Below, one piece after another: positions 40,254-48,630 of a stretch of DNA of 64,000 bases. Position numbers and translations under genes: made by a program. Below the pieces are notes generated by a model. It saw nothing but the letters and a program-made list of their open reading frames with translations. It searched no databases and was not told the origin of the DNA. The stretch is from Moraxella sp. GTDB taxonomy: Bacteria; Pseudomonadota; Gammaproteobacteria; Pseudomonadales; Moraxellaceae. The stretch is taken from positions 62,001-126,000 of the forward strand of contig JAUMYZ010000002.1 of assembly GCA_030528385.1 (NCBI GenBank), in the 5' to 3' direction. The stretch's first letter is position 1. Every line of letters begins with the position of its first letter.

Positions 40254-41074
40254 GTGGGCGCATAGTTTTTTACTTTAAGATACATTTTGTTAAGATAGTC
40301 ATCATCAAACAAATAGCCCTTTTCATCATGAATGTCTGCGTCTAGGTCTTTGGCAATCATGCGCGCCGTTGAAACCATGCTATTAAAACCACGCAAAGCG
40401 TGCGGATTGGGCAGCACCAAAAACAGCGCCAGCGCCACAAAATGACTGTCCGCCAAAGTATTTAGGTCAAAACCCTGCATGCCATTATCATGGGTAACGC
40501 CCAGCATACTAAACCACAAGTTGCCCTTGCCGTCTTGGTGCTCATAACGGTGATACAGATTTTTGACCCCATAACGCAATTCATAATTGCGCACGATGTT
40601 TAAGATGTCTTTGCCCAACAGTCCTACATGGTTGCGTGGTGTAATGACAATGCTAATGCCATCTTTGGCGTGCAACAACGGGTCATTATTTTGGTCAAAG
40701 ACTTGAGCTTGGTTCAAATATTCATCAATGATGGGTGAGTTTTGTGTAAATTTGGCAGAGTTTAGGGCGCTCTTTGTTGGCACGCTTTCTAGGACTGTGT
40801 TTGCCACGTCAGTCTGACTTTGTTGGGGGGTCTCAGCATTGTCCACTTCTTGGGTCTTTGGCTCTGACAGTGGCTCGGCGGTGTCCACTGACGCCATGGT
40901 TGGCACAGGCAGTTGTCTTTGGTCTCTTGGCAAAATTGGCAAATCGTTTTTGTATGCCAACCGCTCTGGGTCGCCTGCGTATTTTTTGCTGCGCGCCAAA
41001 CGAAAAAAAATAACCACACCAACAATGATTGCCAAACAAGCAACAATCACAAAAAAATCGTTCATGAATCTCAT
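40250..41074 (-). CDS. zipA: Cell division protein ZipA
   Basis: A 274-residue protein. It has an N-terminal membrane helix (residues about 5-25), a basic then Pro/Thr/Gln-rich linker, and a C-terminal FtsZ-binding domain recognised by NYELRYGVKNLYHRYEHQDGKGNLWFSMLGV, FDLNTLADSHFVALALFLVLPNP and FNSMVSTARMIAKDLDADI. ZipA tethers the FtsZ ring to the membrane. The second Met (MNDFFVI) is an alternative start. Its stop abuts the Slam remnant; in relatives ligA usually follows directly. Confidence 0.88.
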   Translation of the reverse strand: MRFMNDFFVIVACLAIIVGVVIFFRLARSKKYAGDPERLAYKNDLPILPRDQRQLPVPTMASVDTAEPLSEPKTQEVDNAETPQQSQTDVANTVLESVPTKSALNSAKFTQNSPIIDEYLNQAQVFDQNNDPLLHAKDGISIVITPRNHVGLLGKDILNIVRNYELRYGVKNLYHRYEHQDGKGNLWFSMLGVTHDNGMQGFDLNTLADSHFVALALFLVLPNPHALRGFNSMVSTARMIAKDLDADIHDEKGYLFDDDYLNKMYLKVKNYAPT

Positions 41075-41150
41075 GCCTTATTTTATCAAACAATCCACAA
41101 AAACAACCGCTGGTTATTTTGCTTACTCCAACTTCTATTTTATCAACTTT

Positions 41151-42122
41151 TTATAAATAACGCTCAACCAGTTGCGCCATCATTGCAATGTGCTGCTCAT
41201 CGGTGTTGAGCGCTGGGATATAGGCATACGCTTTGCCGCCTGCACTTAGATAATTGTCGCGATTTTCAACCGCCAACTCTTCTAAAGTTTCTAAACAATC
41301 CGCCGAAAAAGCAGGACTGAGCACCTGCACCGACACCCCTTGTGCGCCCCATTCAGCCAGCAACTCATCGGTATAAGGCTTGAGCCATTCTTGGGCACCA
41401 AAGCGCGACTGAAAGCTAATCGCCCATTGATGCGCGCTCAAGCCAAGCTCACTGGCCACCAACACTGCCGTTTTGCGACACTGCTCTGGGTAAGGGTCTC
41501 CCTTGTCAGCATAAGGCTTGGGAATGCCATGAAAACTCATCAAGAGCTTATCGGCGCGTCCATGTTCTTGCCAAAACTTACGCACACTGTCCGCCAACGC
41601 TTTGATGTACAAAGGGTGGTCATGATATTCCTTAATAAAGGTCAAGGCAGGGATATTGCGCTGTTTTAAGCAGTATTTGGCAACTTTATCAAACGCCGCC
41701 GCTGTAGAAGTCGCCGAATACTGTGGATACAAAGGCAATATCACAAAATTGTCATAACCCTTGCCCTGCAACTCTGCCAACACATCGCCAATGCGCGGAT
41801 TGCCATAGGTGGTCGCAGCAAAAACAGTACCAGCTTTGCCATTTTCTTGTAATTTTTTTTGCAACAAAATGCTCTGTTGTTTTAAAATCGCCAACAACGG
41901 CGAACCATCGGGTGTCCAAATACTGGCATAAGCGTGCGATACGCGCTTTGGGCGGGTGGTCAAAACAAACAAACGCAAAATCAGTTGCCAAATCAGCACA
42001 GGGATTTCAATCACGCGCGTATCGCTCAAAAATTCTTTGAGATACTTTTTGACGCCTTGGGGCGTGGGTTCGTCTGGCGTGCCCAAATTCACCAATAAAA
42101 CTGCGGTCTTTTTTGTGTGCAT
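41151..42122 (-). CDS. hemH: Ferrochelatase
   Basis: A 323-residue enzyme inserting Fe2+ into protoporphyrin IX, the last step of heme synthesis. Matching motifs are VLLVNLGTPDEPTPQGVKKYLKEFLSD, VILPLYPQYSATSTAA, the catalytic His in LMSFHGIPKPYADKGDPY, and QSRFGAQEWLKPYTDE. The length and ATG start are normal. Confidence 0.97.
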   Translation of the reverse strand: MHTKKTAVLLVNLGTPDEPTPQGVKKYLKEFLSDTRVIEIPVLIWQLILRLFVLTTRPKRVSHAYASIWTPDGSPLLAILKQQSILLQKKLQENGKAGTVFAATTYGNPRIGDVLAELQGKGYDNFVILPLYPQYSATSTAAAFDKVAKYCLKQRNIPALTFIKEYHDHPLYIKALADSVRKFWQEHGRADKLLMSFHGIPKPYADKGDPYPEQCRKTAVLVASELGLSAHQWAISFQSRFGAQEWLKPYTDELLAEWGAQGVSVQVLSPAFSADCLETLEELAVENRDNYLSAGGKAYAYIPALNTDEQHIAMMAQLVERYL

Positions 42123-42337
42123 ACTATCAATCTACATCCAAAACCCCAGTAGTTTAACAGTTTTTCACCATAAATAATAATGCTTTTTATGCTTTTTCCA
42201 CGACAAATTGCCTTATTTTTATTCAAAAATAACCAATGCCATACACAACAAGCAAGTCAGCCCTGTCGGTTTATGATAAGATGAACAAGCATTAACTTGT
42301 CTGTTGGCACACTTTGTATGCCCATCATGGGGGTTTT

Positions 42338-43435
42338 ATGAGAATCAGAGCACAACGCCAAAGCATTACCAGCAATCGCCAGCCTGAAAAGTGGTTTCGG
42401 CGCTTATTGTGGATTGTGGCAATAATTTTTGCTGGTTTTCTGATTGGTTTGGGCGGCAAGATTGTTGCCGATTTGCCGCTGTTTGCCACTTCACAAAAGA
42501 CGGTTGCTGACTATGTAGAAAATCGCCCACATTATGACACACTACAAGACGAGCTAAAAAACCACGAAAAATCCCAAAGCCAGCTCCAAAACGACTGGGA
42601 ACAAAAAAACCTTGCCCTGCAAGAGCAACGCAGCGAAATTGCCAACGCTCAGTCCAGCTTTAACAACTGGCTGGCAACGCGCTCTGTTACTGAGCAATCT
42701 GAGCAAAATCCTGAAGTCATCAAGCGCACTCAAGCCATTGACGCCCTAAAAGCCAAAGAACGGGTGCTAGAACAAGAAAGACACGCCATAGAGCAGCAGC
42801 AGCTCAACGTTGAACAAGCCGCGCAAAAATTACAAAACGACATAGACGCTTTGGAACAAGCCGCCTTTAAAGTCAAAGAAAAAGACGACAAACGCACAGA
42901 ACTGCAAGTGTTTTTGTATCGCCTGCTCATCACACTGCCCTTACTGCTGCTGGCATGGTATTTGTTTGCCAAATATCGCCAAAGCGCCTTTTGGCCATTT
43001 GTGTGGGGCTTTATTTTCTTTGCGCTGTTTGTGTTTTTTGTGGAGCTTGTGCCTTATTTGCCCAATTATGGCGGCTATGTGCGCTATCTGGTGGGCATCA
43101 TCATCACCATCTTTGTGGGACGCTATGCCATCATTGCCATGGAAAAATATTTGGCGCGCAAAAGAGCAGAAGAATCCTTGTCCATCAACGAGCGCCAAGC
43201 CCAAATGAACTATGACCAAGCCCAAGCAAAAATCGCCAAAAGCATTTGTCCTAGCTGTGAGCGCAAACTGGACTTTCAACACCCTGATTTGGATTTTTGT
43301 CCGCATTGCGGCATACATTTGTTTGGTTATTGTGAGAGTTGTCATACCCGCAAAAGCGCCTTTAATCGCTACTGCTGCAAATGCGGCACGGCATGCAACG
43401 CCACCAAACATCATTCATCAGTTGATACTCATTGA
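42338..43435 (+). CDS. Membrane protein with coiled coil and zinc-ribbon domain
   Basis: A 365-residue protein. It has one N-terminal helix (residues about 24-46), a long charged coiled coil (about 70-190, many E/Q/K heptads), three further hydrophobic helices (about 197-275), and a C-terminal double zinc ribbon with CPSCERKLDFQ, CPHCG, CESCH and CCKCG pairs. ATG 42338 (MRIRAQRQ) follows GGGGG; a longer TTG frame is rejected. Similar zinc-ribbon membrane proteins occur in Moraxellaceae, with unknown function. It is divergent from hemH. Confidence 0.75.
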   Translation: MRIRAQRQSITSNRQPEKWFRRLLWIVAIIFAGFLIGLGGKIVADLPLFATSQKTVADYVENRPHYDTLQDELKNHEKSQSQLQNDWEQKNLALQEQRSEIANAQSSFNNWLATRSVTEQSEQNPEVIKRTQAIDALKAKERVLEQERHAIEQQQLNVEQAAQKLQNDIDALEQAAFKVKEKDDKRTELQVFLYRLLITLPLLLLAWYLFAKYRQSAFWPFVWGFIFFALFVFFVELVPYLPNYGGYVRYLVGIIITIFVGRYAIIAMEKYLARKRAEESLSINERQAQMNYDQAQAKIAKSICPSCERKLDFQHPDLDFCPHCGIHLFGYCESCHTRKSAFNRYCCKCGTACNATKHHSSVDTH

Positions 43436-43531
43436 CAATAAGCGACAAGGCTTTGATTGATGACAAATTTATACAAAAACATGTCAAATTCTGGTCAAAA
43501 AAGCCGATAAGCTGTCAATTTTTTACACAAA

Positions 43532-43561
43532 TTGTCGTTTATGGACAAATTTTGTTATAAT
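43532..43561 (+). promoter_or_regulatory. Promoter of the spo0M-like gene
   Basis: TTGTCG (43532-43537), an 18-base spacer and a perfect TATAAT (43556-43561), 33 bases before the start codon. Confidence 0.7.
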
Positions 43562-43593
43562 TTTAACCAGTTTGGAAAACCCAAGGACAACCC

Positions 43594-44328
43594 ATGTTTA
43601 AAAGCCTAACCAACGCATTGGGACTCAACACCCTAAAAGTAGACACCATCTTAGACCAACCTGTGGTGATGGTTGGCGACCGTCTAAGTGGCACGGTTCA
43701 CATCACTGGCACCAGCCACGACAAGCACATCAACCACATCACCTTACATCTTGAGACACTCGCCGAAAAAGACACCGACCATGGCGATGTGCGCCAGACG
43801 CATGTTTTGGGGTCGGTCAGACTGCTTGGTCAACACACCCTAAAAGCCGAAGAGCGCCTTAGCTTGCCTTTTGAGCTTACTTTATCCGCCGAAACGCCCA
43901 TCACCCAAGTGTCTTGTCGTCATAACCAAAGCAAACTGTGGCTGCGCACCGAACTGGATGTGGCAGGCACCCTAGACAGCTCTGACAAAGATTACATCAC
44001 CACCACACCCACACCAACAATGGCACGCTTTTTGACAGCCATGGAACAAGCCGGCTTTAGTATGCACAAATGCGATGTGGAAATTGGCTATTTAAACACC
44101 ACCTATGGCAGTTCAAACTTTGGCTGTTACCAAGAATTTGAATACAGCGGACGCGGTTTTAGTCTAAACAGCGTGGAAGTGTCGTTTTTGCCCAAAGATG
44201 GCTACACCCATGTTGTGCTTGAAATTGACCGCGCGTTTCGCTCAGACAGCTATCAACTCATCACCCTAAACGACACCATGAGTGTGGCAGATATGATGGC
44301 GTTGATTCGTCAAAGAGTAGGAGTTTGA
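43594..44328 (+). CDS. Spo0M-like arrestin-fold protein
   Basis: A 244-residue protein of the SpoOM (sporulation-control) family: LNTLKVDTILDQPVVMVGDRLSGTVHITG, LPFELTLSAETPIT, TELDVAGTLDSSDKDY and a conserved C-terminal part. The fold is arrestin-like. Despite the name it occurs in non-sporulating bacteria, where the role is unclear. It is cytoplasmic, with no signal. AAGGA precedes the ATG. Confidence 0.88.
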   Translation: MFKSLTNALGLNTLKVDTILDQPVVMVGDRLSGTVHITGTSHDKHINHITLHLETLAEKDTDHGDVRQTHVLGSVRLLGQHTLKAEERLSLPFELTLSAETPITQVSCRHNQSKLWLRTELDVAGTLDSSDKDYITTTPTPTMARFLTAMEQAGFSMHKCDVEIGYLNTTYGSSNFGCYQEFEYSGRGFSLNSVEVSFLPKDGYTHVVLEIDRAFRSDSYQLITLNDTMSVADMMALIRQRVGV

Positions 44329-44415
44329 GTAATTTTTAATCTGCTTGAAAATTATACTTGCTTATTTTATTAAAATCTCCTAGAACGTGTCTATGTTTTA
44401 AACAAGGAGTGATTT

Positions 44416-44721
44416 ATGAAATCACAAAAATTCAAGCAGTTTCTTACTTGCTTAACGGTAGCAGTAGCAATGGTTTCCACAATAGGCATATCACCAGTAT
44501 ATGCCAACAGTAAGTCCGATAGTTCAAAAAATGAAAAACATGGCGATGGTGGACGTGCCATGCAGTCGGCAGAGAGACAAATTGCCGAAATAGAAAGACA
44601 AATCAGAGAAGGCAATTTAAGCAAGAAAGAAAAACAAGTGTTGAGAAAGAAAATTCAACGTATTAGAGAAGATGCCCAGAAAAAAGCAAAAGGAGAAGAG
44701 CATGGCAGACGTGGCAGATAA
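44416..44721 (+). CDS. Small secreted charged protein
   Basis: A 101-residue protein with a signal peptide (residues 1-31, VYANS), then a highly charged helix-forming region (SAERQIAEIERQIREGNLSKKEKQVLRKKIQRIRED). AAGGAG precedes the ATG. Not recognised as a named family. Its 3' end overlaps the next start by 20 bases. A startless copy of its 3' end lies at 45284-45359 because of a tandem duplication. Confidence 0.7.
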   Translation: MKSQKFKQFLTCLTVAVAMVSTIGISPVYANSKSDSSKNEKHGDGGRAMQSAERQIAEIERQIREGNLSKKEKQVLRKKIQRIREDAQKKAKGEEHGRRGR

Positions 44722-45154
44722 TGTTTTGGAGTTTATCCCTTGGAAGTCTGTGGGTAAATTTGAGCTTAATAGTGATATTAAAAATTATCAATTCCCCAAA
44801 CAAAATTGGGAATATGGTGAAAAAGATGAATTTGGTGATGAATTTTATAGAGCTACCGACAGTTCTTTAACCATTTCATTTCAAAACAATAAAGTTCACA
44901 ATATCTTTTGTTACGAAACACTGATGTATCAAGGGGTAAATTTAATTGGTTTGACCATTGATGAATTTAAACACATTACCCAATCTGATTATGTCGGCGA
45001 TGTTGATGTGCTAGACTTTGAAGATGACGGCTACCCCCAAAGCGTGTATGAATTTGAAGACATTGGTGCTCAGGTTTGGGAAAAACAAGGTAAAATTGTC
45101 TGTATCATCGTCGCAGACAAGGACAGCTACTCTGACGAACCTGCTGACGACTAA
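44702..45154 (+). CDS. Hypothetical acidic protein, tandem copy 1
   Basis: A 150-residue cytoplasmic acidic protein, MADVADNVLEFIPWKSVGKFEL..., with the block NIFCYETLMYQGVNLIGLTIDEF and an acidic end DKDSYSDEPADD. Start ATG 44702 is chosen because AGGAG sits 7 bases upstream and the product matches the next copy. I do not recognise the family. Size, acidity and tandem copies are reminiscent of immunity proteins, but no toxin gene is nearby, so that is a guess. Confidence 0.7.
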   Translation: MADVADNVLEFIPWKSVGKFELNSDIKNYQFPKQNWEYGEKDEFGDEFYRATDSSLTISFQNNKVHNIFCYETLMYQGVNLIGLTIDEFKHITQSDYVGDVDVLDFEDDGYPQSVYEFEDIGAQVWEKQGKIVCIIVADKDSYSDEPADD

Positions 45155-45180
45155 ACACCGCTTACCACAGCAGACAATGA

Positions 45181-45213
45181 AAAGGCGACAAGGCAACCTG
45201 CTTCGCCTTTTTT
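45181..45213 (+). terminator. Terminator after tandem copy 1
   Basis: AAAGGCGA (45181-45188) pairs with TCGCCTTT (45203-45210), followed by a T run. The same hairpin recurs after copy 2. Confidence 0.8.
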
Positions 45214-45283
45214 ACGCTGCCCTGCCTTGTAAATCCACTTGTTTGCCCTTAAAATACCCCCACAGTCAGCAAAGAAATAAAAA

Positions 45284-45359
45284 GGCAATTTAAGCAAGAA
45301 AGAAAAACAAGTGTTGAGAAAGAAAATTCAACGTATTAGAAAAGCAAAAGGAAAAGAAT
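45284..45359 (+). pseudogene. 3' fragment of the small secreted gene (in unit B)
   Basis: Near-identical to 44611-44701 but with an internal deletion of about 16 bases and no start codon or signal sequence. It is a duplication relic that still supplies the ribosome-site region for the following gene. Confidence 0.7.
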
Positions 45360-45803
45360 ATGGCAGATAATGTTTTGGAGTTTATCCCTTGGCAATCAGT
45401 TGGGGTTTTTAAATTTGATGATGACATTGCCAACTATCAAAATGAGCTTGCCAACTGGGTTTTTGAACCAATTGATAAGTACGGTGATGAGCATTACAAA
45501 ACATCAAATGATACTCGTATAATTAGTATTCATAGTGGCAAAATCGGCAGTATTTTTTGTTACGAAACACTGATTTATCAAGGGGTAAATTTAATTGGTT
45601 TGACCATTGATGAATTTAAAAACATCACTCAATCTGATTATGTGGGTACGCCCGAAGAGATGGATTTTGAAGATGATGGTTATCCACAAGTCATTTATAA
45701 CTTTGATGATATTGGGGCAAGAGTTTGGGTGAAGAAAGGCAAAATCGTAACCATCATCGTCGCAGGCAAAGACAGCTACTCTGACGAACCTGCTGACGAC
45801 TAA
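45360..45803 (+). CDS. Hypothetical acidic protein, tandem copy 2
   Basis: A 147-residue paralogue of the gene at 44702. The N-terminus (MADNVLEFIPWQSVG), the block FCYETLIYQGVNLIGLTIDEFKNITQSDYVG, FEDDGYPQ and the C-terminus KDSYSDEPADD are shared. Residues about 20-55 differ the most (FDDDIANYQNELANWVFEPIDKYGDEHYK), which suggests diverging specificity after duplication. The function is unknown. Confidence 0.7.
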   Translation: MADNVLEFIPWQSVGVFKFDDDIANYQNELANWVFEPIDKYGDEHYKTSNDTRIISIHSGKIGSIFCYETLIYQGVNLIGLTIDEFKNITQSDYVGTPEEMDFEDDGYPQVIYNFDDIGARVWVKKGKIVTIIVAGKDSYSDEPADD

Positions 45804-45829
45804 ACACCGCTCACCACAGCAGACAATGA

Positions 45830-45862
45830 AAAGGCGACAAGGCAACTTGCTTCGCCTTTTTT
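45830..45862 (+). terminator. Terminator after tandem copy 2
   Basis: AAAGGCGA (45830-45837) pairs with TCGCCTTT (45852-45859) plus a T run; a duplicate of the hairpin at 45181. Confidence 0.8.
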
Positions 45863-45950
45863 CATTTTTACCTTTTTCATTTTTGCTGGCTTGTAAATCC
45901 ACTTGTTTGCCCTTAAAATATTTGCTTGACAATAATAACAGAGACATTTT

Positions 45951-47180
45951 GTGAAAAATCACACCCCCCCTTATTTAGACCCCACATCAGTTGGTATCGT
46001 TAGCCCCCAAGTCCTACACTTTGATGAGCCTTTAACCTTAGAATGTCAGCGAGTTTTACCTAGCTTTGAGCTGGTGATTGAAACCTATGGCACATTAAAT
46101 GATGACAAAAGCAATGCCATTTTGATTTGTCATGCTCTATCAGGCAGCCACCACGCCGCAGGCTATCACAGCCAAAGCGACAGCAAAGCTGGCTGGTGGG
46201 ATAATTTGATTGGCAAAGGCAAAGCCATTGATACCAATGAGTTTTTTGTGGTGTGTCTTAATAACATCGGCTCATGCCACGGCTCCACAGGCCCTACCAC
46301 CATCAATCCTGCCACAGGTGAGATTTGGGGGGCAGATTTTCCGCTGATTACCATCAAAGACTGGGTAAAAACACAAGTCTTGCTCTCTGACCGCTTGGGC
46401 ATTGACAAATGGCACGCCATCATCGGTGGCTCTATGGGTGGTATGCAGGCACTGCAATGGTCGGTGGATTATCCTGACCGCTTAGAACGAGCGGTGATTA
46501 TCGCCAGCACCCCCAAGCTCTCCGCCCAAAACATCGCCTTTAATGAAGTGGCTCGCCAGTCTATTTTGTCCGACCCTGAATTTTTTGACGGCTGGTATCT
46601 GAAACATAACACCTATCCACGGCGGGGGCTAATCCTTGCTCGCATGGTTGGACACATCACTTATATCACCGAAGAAGCCATGAAAGCCAAGTTTGGACGC
46701 GATTTAAAATCTGGCAAGTTCATGTACGGCTTTGATGTGGAATTTCAGGTAGAGAGCTATTTGCGTTATCAAGGCGAACGCTTTAGCCAAAACTTTGATG
46801 CCAATACTTATCTTTTGATGACCAAAGCCCTAGATTATTTTGACCCCAGTCGTGATTATGCCGATGATGGTTTGTCCGATGAAGCCGCCCTAAAAGTCGC
46901 CCTAGCTCGCACCAAATGCCAGTTTCTTATCGTGTCCTTTACCACCGACTGGCGGTTTAGCCCAGAACGCTCGGTGGAGATTGTAGACGCACTGATGGCA
47001 AACGAAAAACGTGTGAGCTTTGTCAATGTGGACGCCCCGCACGGACACGATTCGTTTTTGTTTGACATACCCCGCTATACCAGTGCTGTCAAGGGCTTTT
47101 TATCCGCTCCCAAGCTAAAAAGCCAAGTCAAACAAACCAGTCTTAGCCCCAAAGACATCTCAACTCTGGCAAGAGCCTAA
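45951..47180 (+). CDS. metX: Homoserine O-acyltransferase MetX
   Basis: A 409-residue alpha/beta hydrolase-fold enzyme that activates homoserine for methionine synthesis. Visible motifs are [25 protein letters not shown], the nucleophile elbow [12 protein letters not shown], the catalytic Asp in [10 protein letters not shown] and the His in [10 protein letters not shown]. The start is GTG 45951. MetX annotated as an acetyltransferase is often a succinyltransferase in proteobacteria that carry metW, so the acyl donor is uncertain. It is followed by metW at 9 bases. Confidence 0.94.
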   Translation: MKNHTPPYLDPTSVGIVSPQVLHFDEPLTLECQRVLPSFELVIETYGTLNDDKSNAILICHALSGSHHAAGYHSQSDSKAGWWDNLIGKGKAIDTNEFFVVCLNNIGSCHGSTGPTTINPATGEIWGADFPLITIKDWVKTQVLLSDRLGIDKWHAIIGGSMGGMQALQWSVDYPDRLERAVIIASTPKLSAQNIAFNEVARQSILSDPEFFDGWYLKHNTYPRRGLILARMVGHITYITEEAMKAKFGRDLKSGKFMYGFDVEFQVESYLRYQGERFSQNFDANTYLLMTKALDYFDPSRDYADDGLSDEAALKVALARTKCQFLIVSFTTDWRFSPERSVEIVDALMANEKRVSFVNVDAPHGHDSFLFDIPRYTSAVKGFLSAPKLKSQVKQTSLSPKDISTLARA

Positions 47181-47189
47181 GGAACACCG

Positions 47190-47807
47190 ATGAACATTGA
47201 CCATCAACTTGCCGAAAAATGGATAAAACCCCACGCCAAAGTGCTAGACTTGGGCTGTGGCGATGGCACGCTGTTGGAGCATTTACAGACCAATTTGGGC
47301 GTGTTTGGTTATGGGCTAGAAATTGACCCTGACAAAATCAACCAAGCCATCGCCAAAGGCTTAAACATCATTGAACAAGACCTAAATGACGGCTTGGCAC
47401 GCTTTACCGACAACAGCTTTGACACAGTGGTGATGGCTCGTGCCTTACAAGCGGTCAAAAACCCCCAAAGCCTGCTCAATGACATGCTGCGCGTCGCCAA
47501 AGAAGGCATTGTAACCTTTCCCAACTTTGCTTATTGGCAAAACCGCGTTTATCTGGGCATTAAGGGCATCATGCCGATGAGCGACACCCTGCCCCACCAG
47601 TGGTATAACACGCCCAACATTCATCTTTGCACCTTTAAAGATTTTGAAAAACTCTGCCACGACAACGACATCGCCATCATTGACAGCGTTGCCATCAGCG
47701 ACAACCCCAACCCCAAAATCCCCAGCACATTGATGGACAAATTCATCAAAAAAGCCCCCAATTTATTGGCAGATGTGGCGATTTATCGTATCAGCAAATA
47801 CCAATGA
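47190..47807 (+). CDS. metW: Methionine biosynthesis protein MetW
   Basis: A 205-residue methyltransferase-fold protein with the SAM-binding motif KVLDLGCGDGTLLEHL and the family blocks NSFDTVVMARALQAVKNP and FPNFAYWQNRVYLGIKGIMPMSDTLPHQWYNTPNIHLCT. It works with MetX in methionine synthesis in related bacteria. It is in an operon with metX. Confidence 0.95.
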   Translation: MNIDHQLAEKWIKPHAKVLDLGCGDGTLLEHLQTNLGVFGYGLEIDPDKINQAIAKGLNIIEQDLNDGLARFTDNSFDTVVMARALQAVKNPQSLLNDMLRVAKEGIVTFPNFAYWQNRVYLGIKGIMPMSDTLPHQWYNTPNIHLCTFKDFEKLCHDNDIAIIDSVAISDNPNPKIPSTLMDKFIKKAPNLLADVAIYRISKYQ

Positions 47808-47921
47808 GCAAGTTGCCTGTTACATTAGCACACACTTTGTCTATACTTTAAAATTGAGTTTTTGGCGATAAAGTGTTACTATAGGGGTTTAAGCGATACA
47901 AATACCCAGTACGGAGTGATT

Positions 47922-48503
47922 ATGAAGTCTTTAAGAGCAGCCCTATTCATCGGCACGCTGTTCAGTGCCAGTGTTGCCAGTGCTGAATTGATTAGCAACG
48001 TTCCTTTGGACACTTCTCGTTTTGAGATTATGGACATTGGCGCGCTCACCGCTCAGGCCAGTCAGGGCAATTATCATGCTCAATTTTTCTTGGCCAAACG
48101 CCTACAAAAGGGTTTGGGCGTTGCCAAAGACGCACCCAAAGCGGTGTATTGGTACACCCGTGCTGCCGAGCAAAACATCGCTCCCGCCCAACTCAACCTA
48201 GGTATCATGTATCTGCGTGGTGAAGGCGTCAAAGCCAATATGGCAGAAGGTCGCAAATGGCTAGAAAAGGCCGCCCATCTTGGCGATAACCGTGCCAGCT
48301 ATGCCCTAGCGATGATTGACGAAAAACAAAAACGTTTGGTGGACGCTTATAAGTGGTACGATTTGTCTAGCCGTGATGGCATGCTTGATGACAAAATCCG
48401 CGATAAAGCCCAAAGCAAAATCAGCCAGCTTGCCCTTAACTTATCATCTAGCGACATTGAAAAAGCCAAAACCAGTGCCGACGATTGGTTTATCATCAAA
48501 TAA
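47922..48503 (+). CDS. Secreted Sel1-repeat (TPR-like) protein
   Basis: A 193-residue protein with a signal peptide (MKSLRAALFIG..ASA) and about three Sel1 repeats: AQFFLAKRLQKGLGVAKDAPKAVYWYTRAAEQ, AQLNLGIMYLRGEGVKANMAEGRKWLEKAAHLG, ASYALAMIDEKQ...DAYKWYDLSS. Such repeats mediate protein contacts in the periplasm. ATG 47922 has CGGAG upstream; an upstream in-frame ATG is rejected. Confidence 0.85.
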   Translation: MKSLRAALFIGTLFSASVASAELISNVPLDTSRFEIMDIGALTAQASQGNYHAQFFLAKRLQKGLGVAKDAPKAVYWYTRAAEQNIAPAQLNLGIMYLRGEGVKANMAEGRKWLEKAAHLGDNRASYALAMIDEKQKRLVDAYKWYDLSSRDGMLDDKIRDKAQSKISQLALNLSSSDIEKAKTSADDWFIIK

Positions 48504-48525
48504 CACCCATTTGTACAAAGAGACC

Positions 48526-48552
48526 TACCCACAACTTAGATTGTGGGTTTTG
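48526..48552 (+). terminator. Terminator after the Sel1 gene
   Basis: ACCCACAA (48527-48534) pairs with TTGTGGGT (48541-48548), with a 6-base loop and then TTTGTTT. Confidence 0.8.
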
Positions 48553-48630
48553 TTTGATTGGTAGGGACACTGATAAACTCTGTGATGTCAATAAGCCAGA
48601 AAACGCTTTACAAGCAAAAGGTTTATAACT

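Larger units (their letters stand above)
44611..45256 (+). repeat. Tandem duplication, unit A
   Basis: A roughly 0.65-kb unit running from the GGCAATTTAAGC segment of the small secreted gene, through the unknown gene at 44702 and its terminator, to CCCTTAAAATA. It matches unit B (45284-45920) strongly at both ends and more weakly in the middle of the coding region. Confidence 0.8.
45284..45920 (+). repeat. Tandem duplication, unit B
   Basis: The second copy of the 0.65-kb unit, 27 bases after unit A. Its start (GGCAATTTAAGCAAGAAAG), its terminator part (CTCTGACGAACCTGCTGACG onward) and its end (CTTGTTTGCCCTTAAAATA) match unit A almost exactly. Confidence 0.8.

Noticed and set aside
44611-45920. 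CRISPR-like repetition
   Set aside because: There are only two long units containing genes; this is a tandem duplication, not short repeats with spacers. No CRISPR array was seen elsewhere.
45866-45950. Possible SAM riboswitch before metX
   Set aside because: The 85-base gap is too short and A/T-rich, and no SAM-box-like helices were seen.
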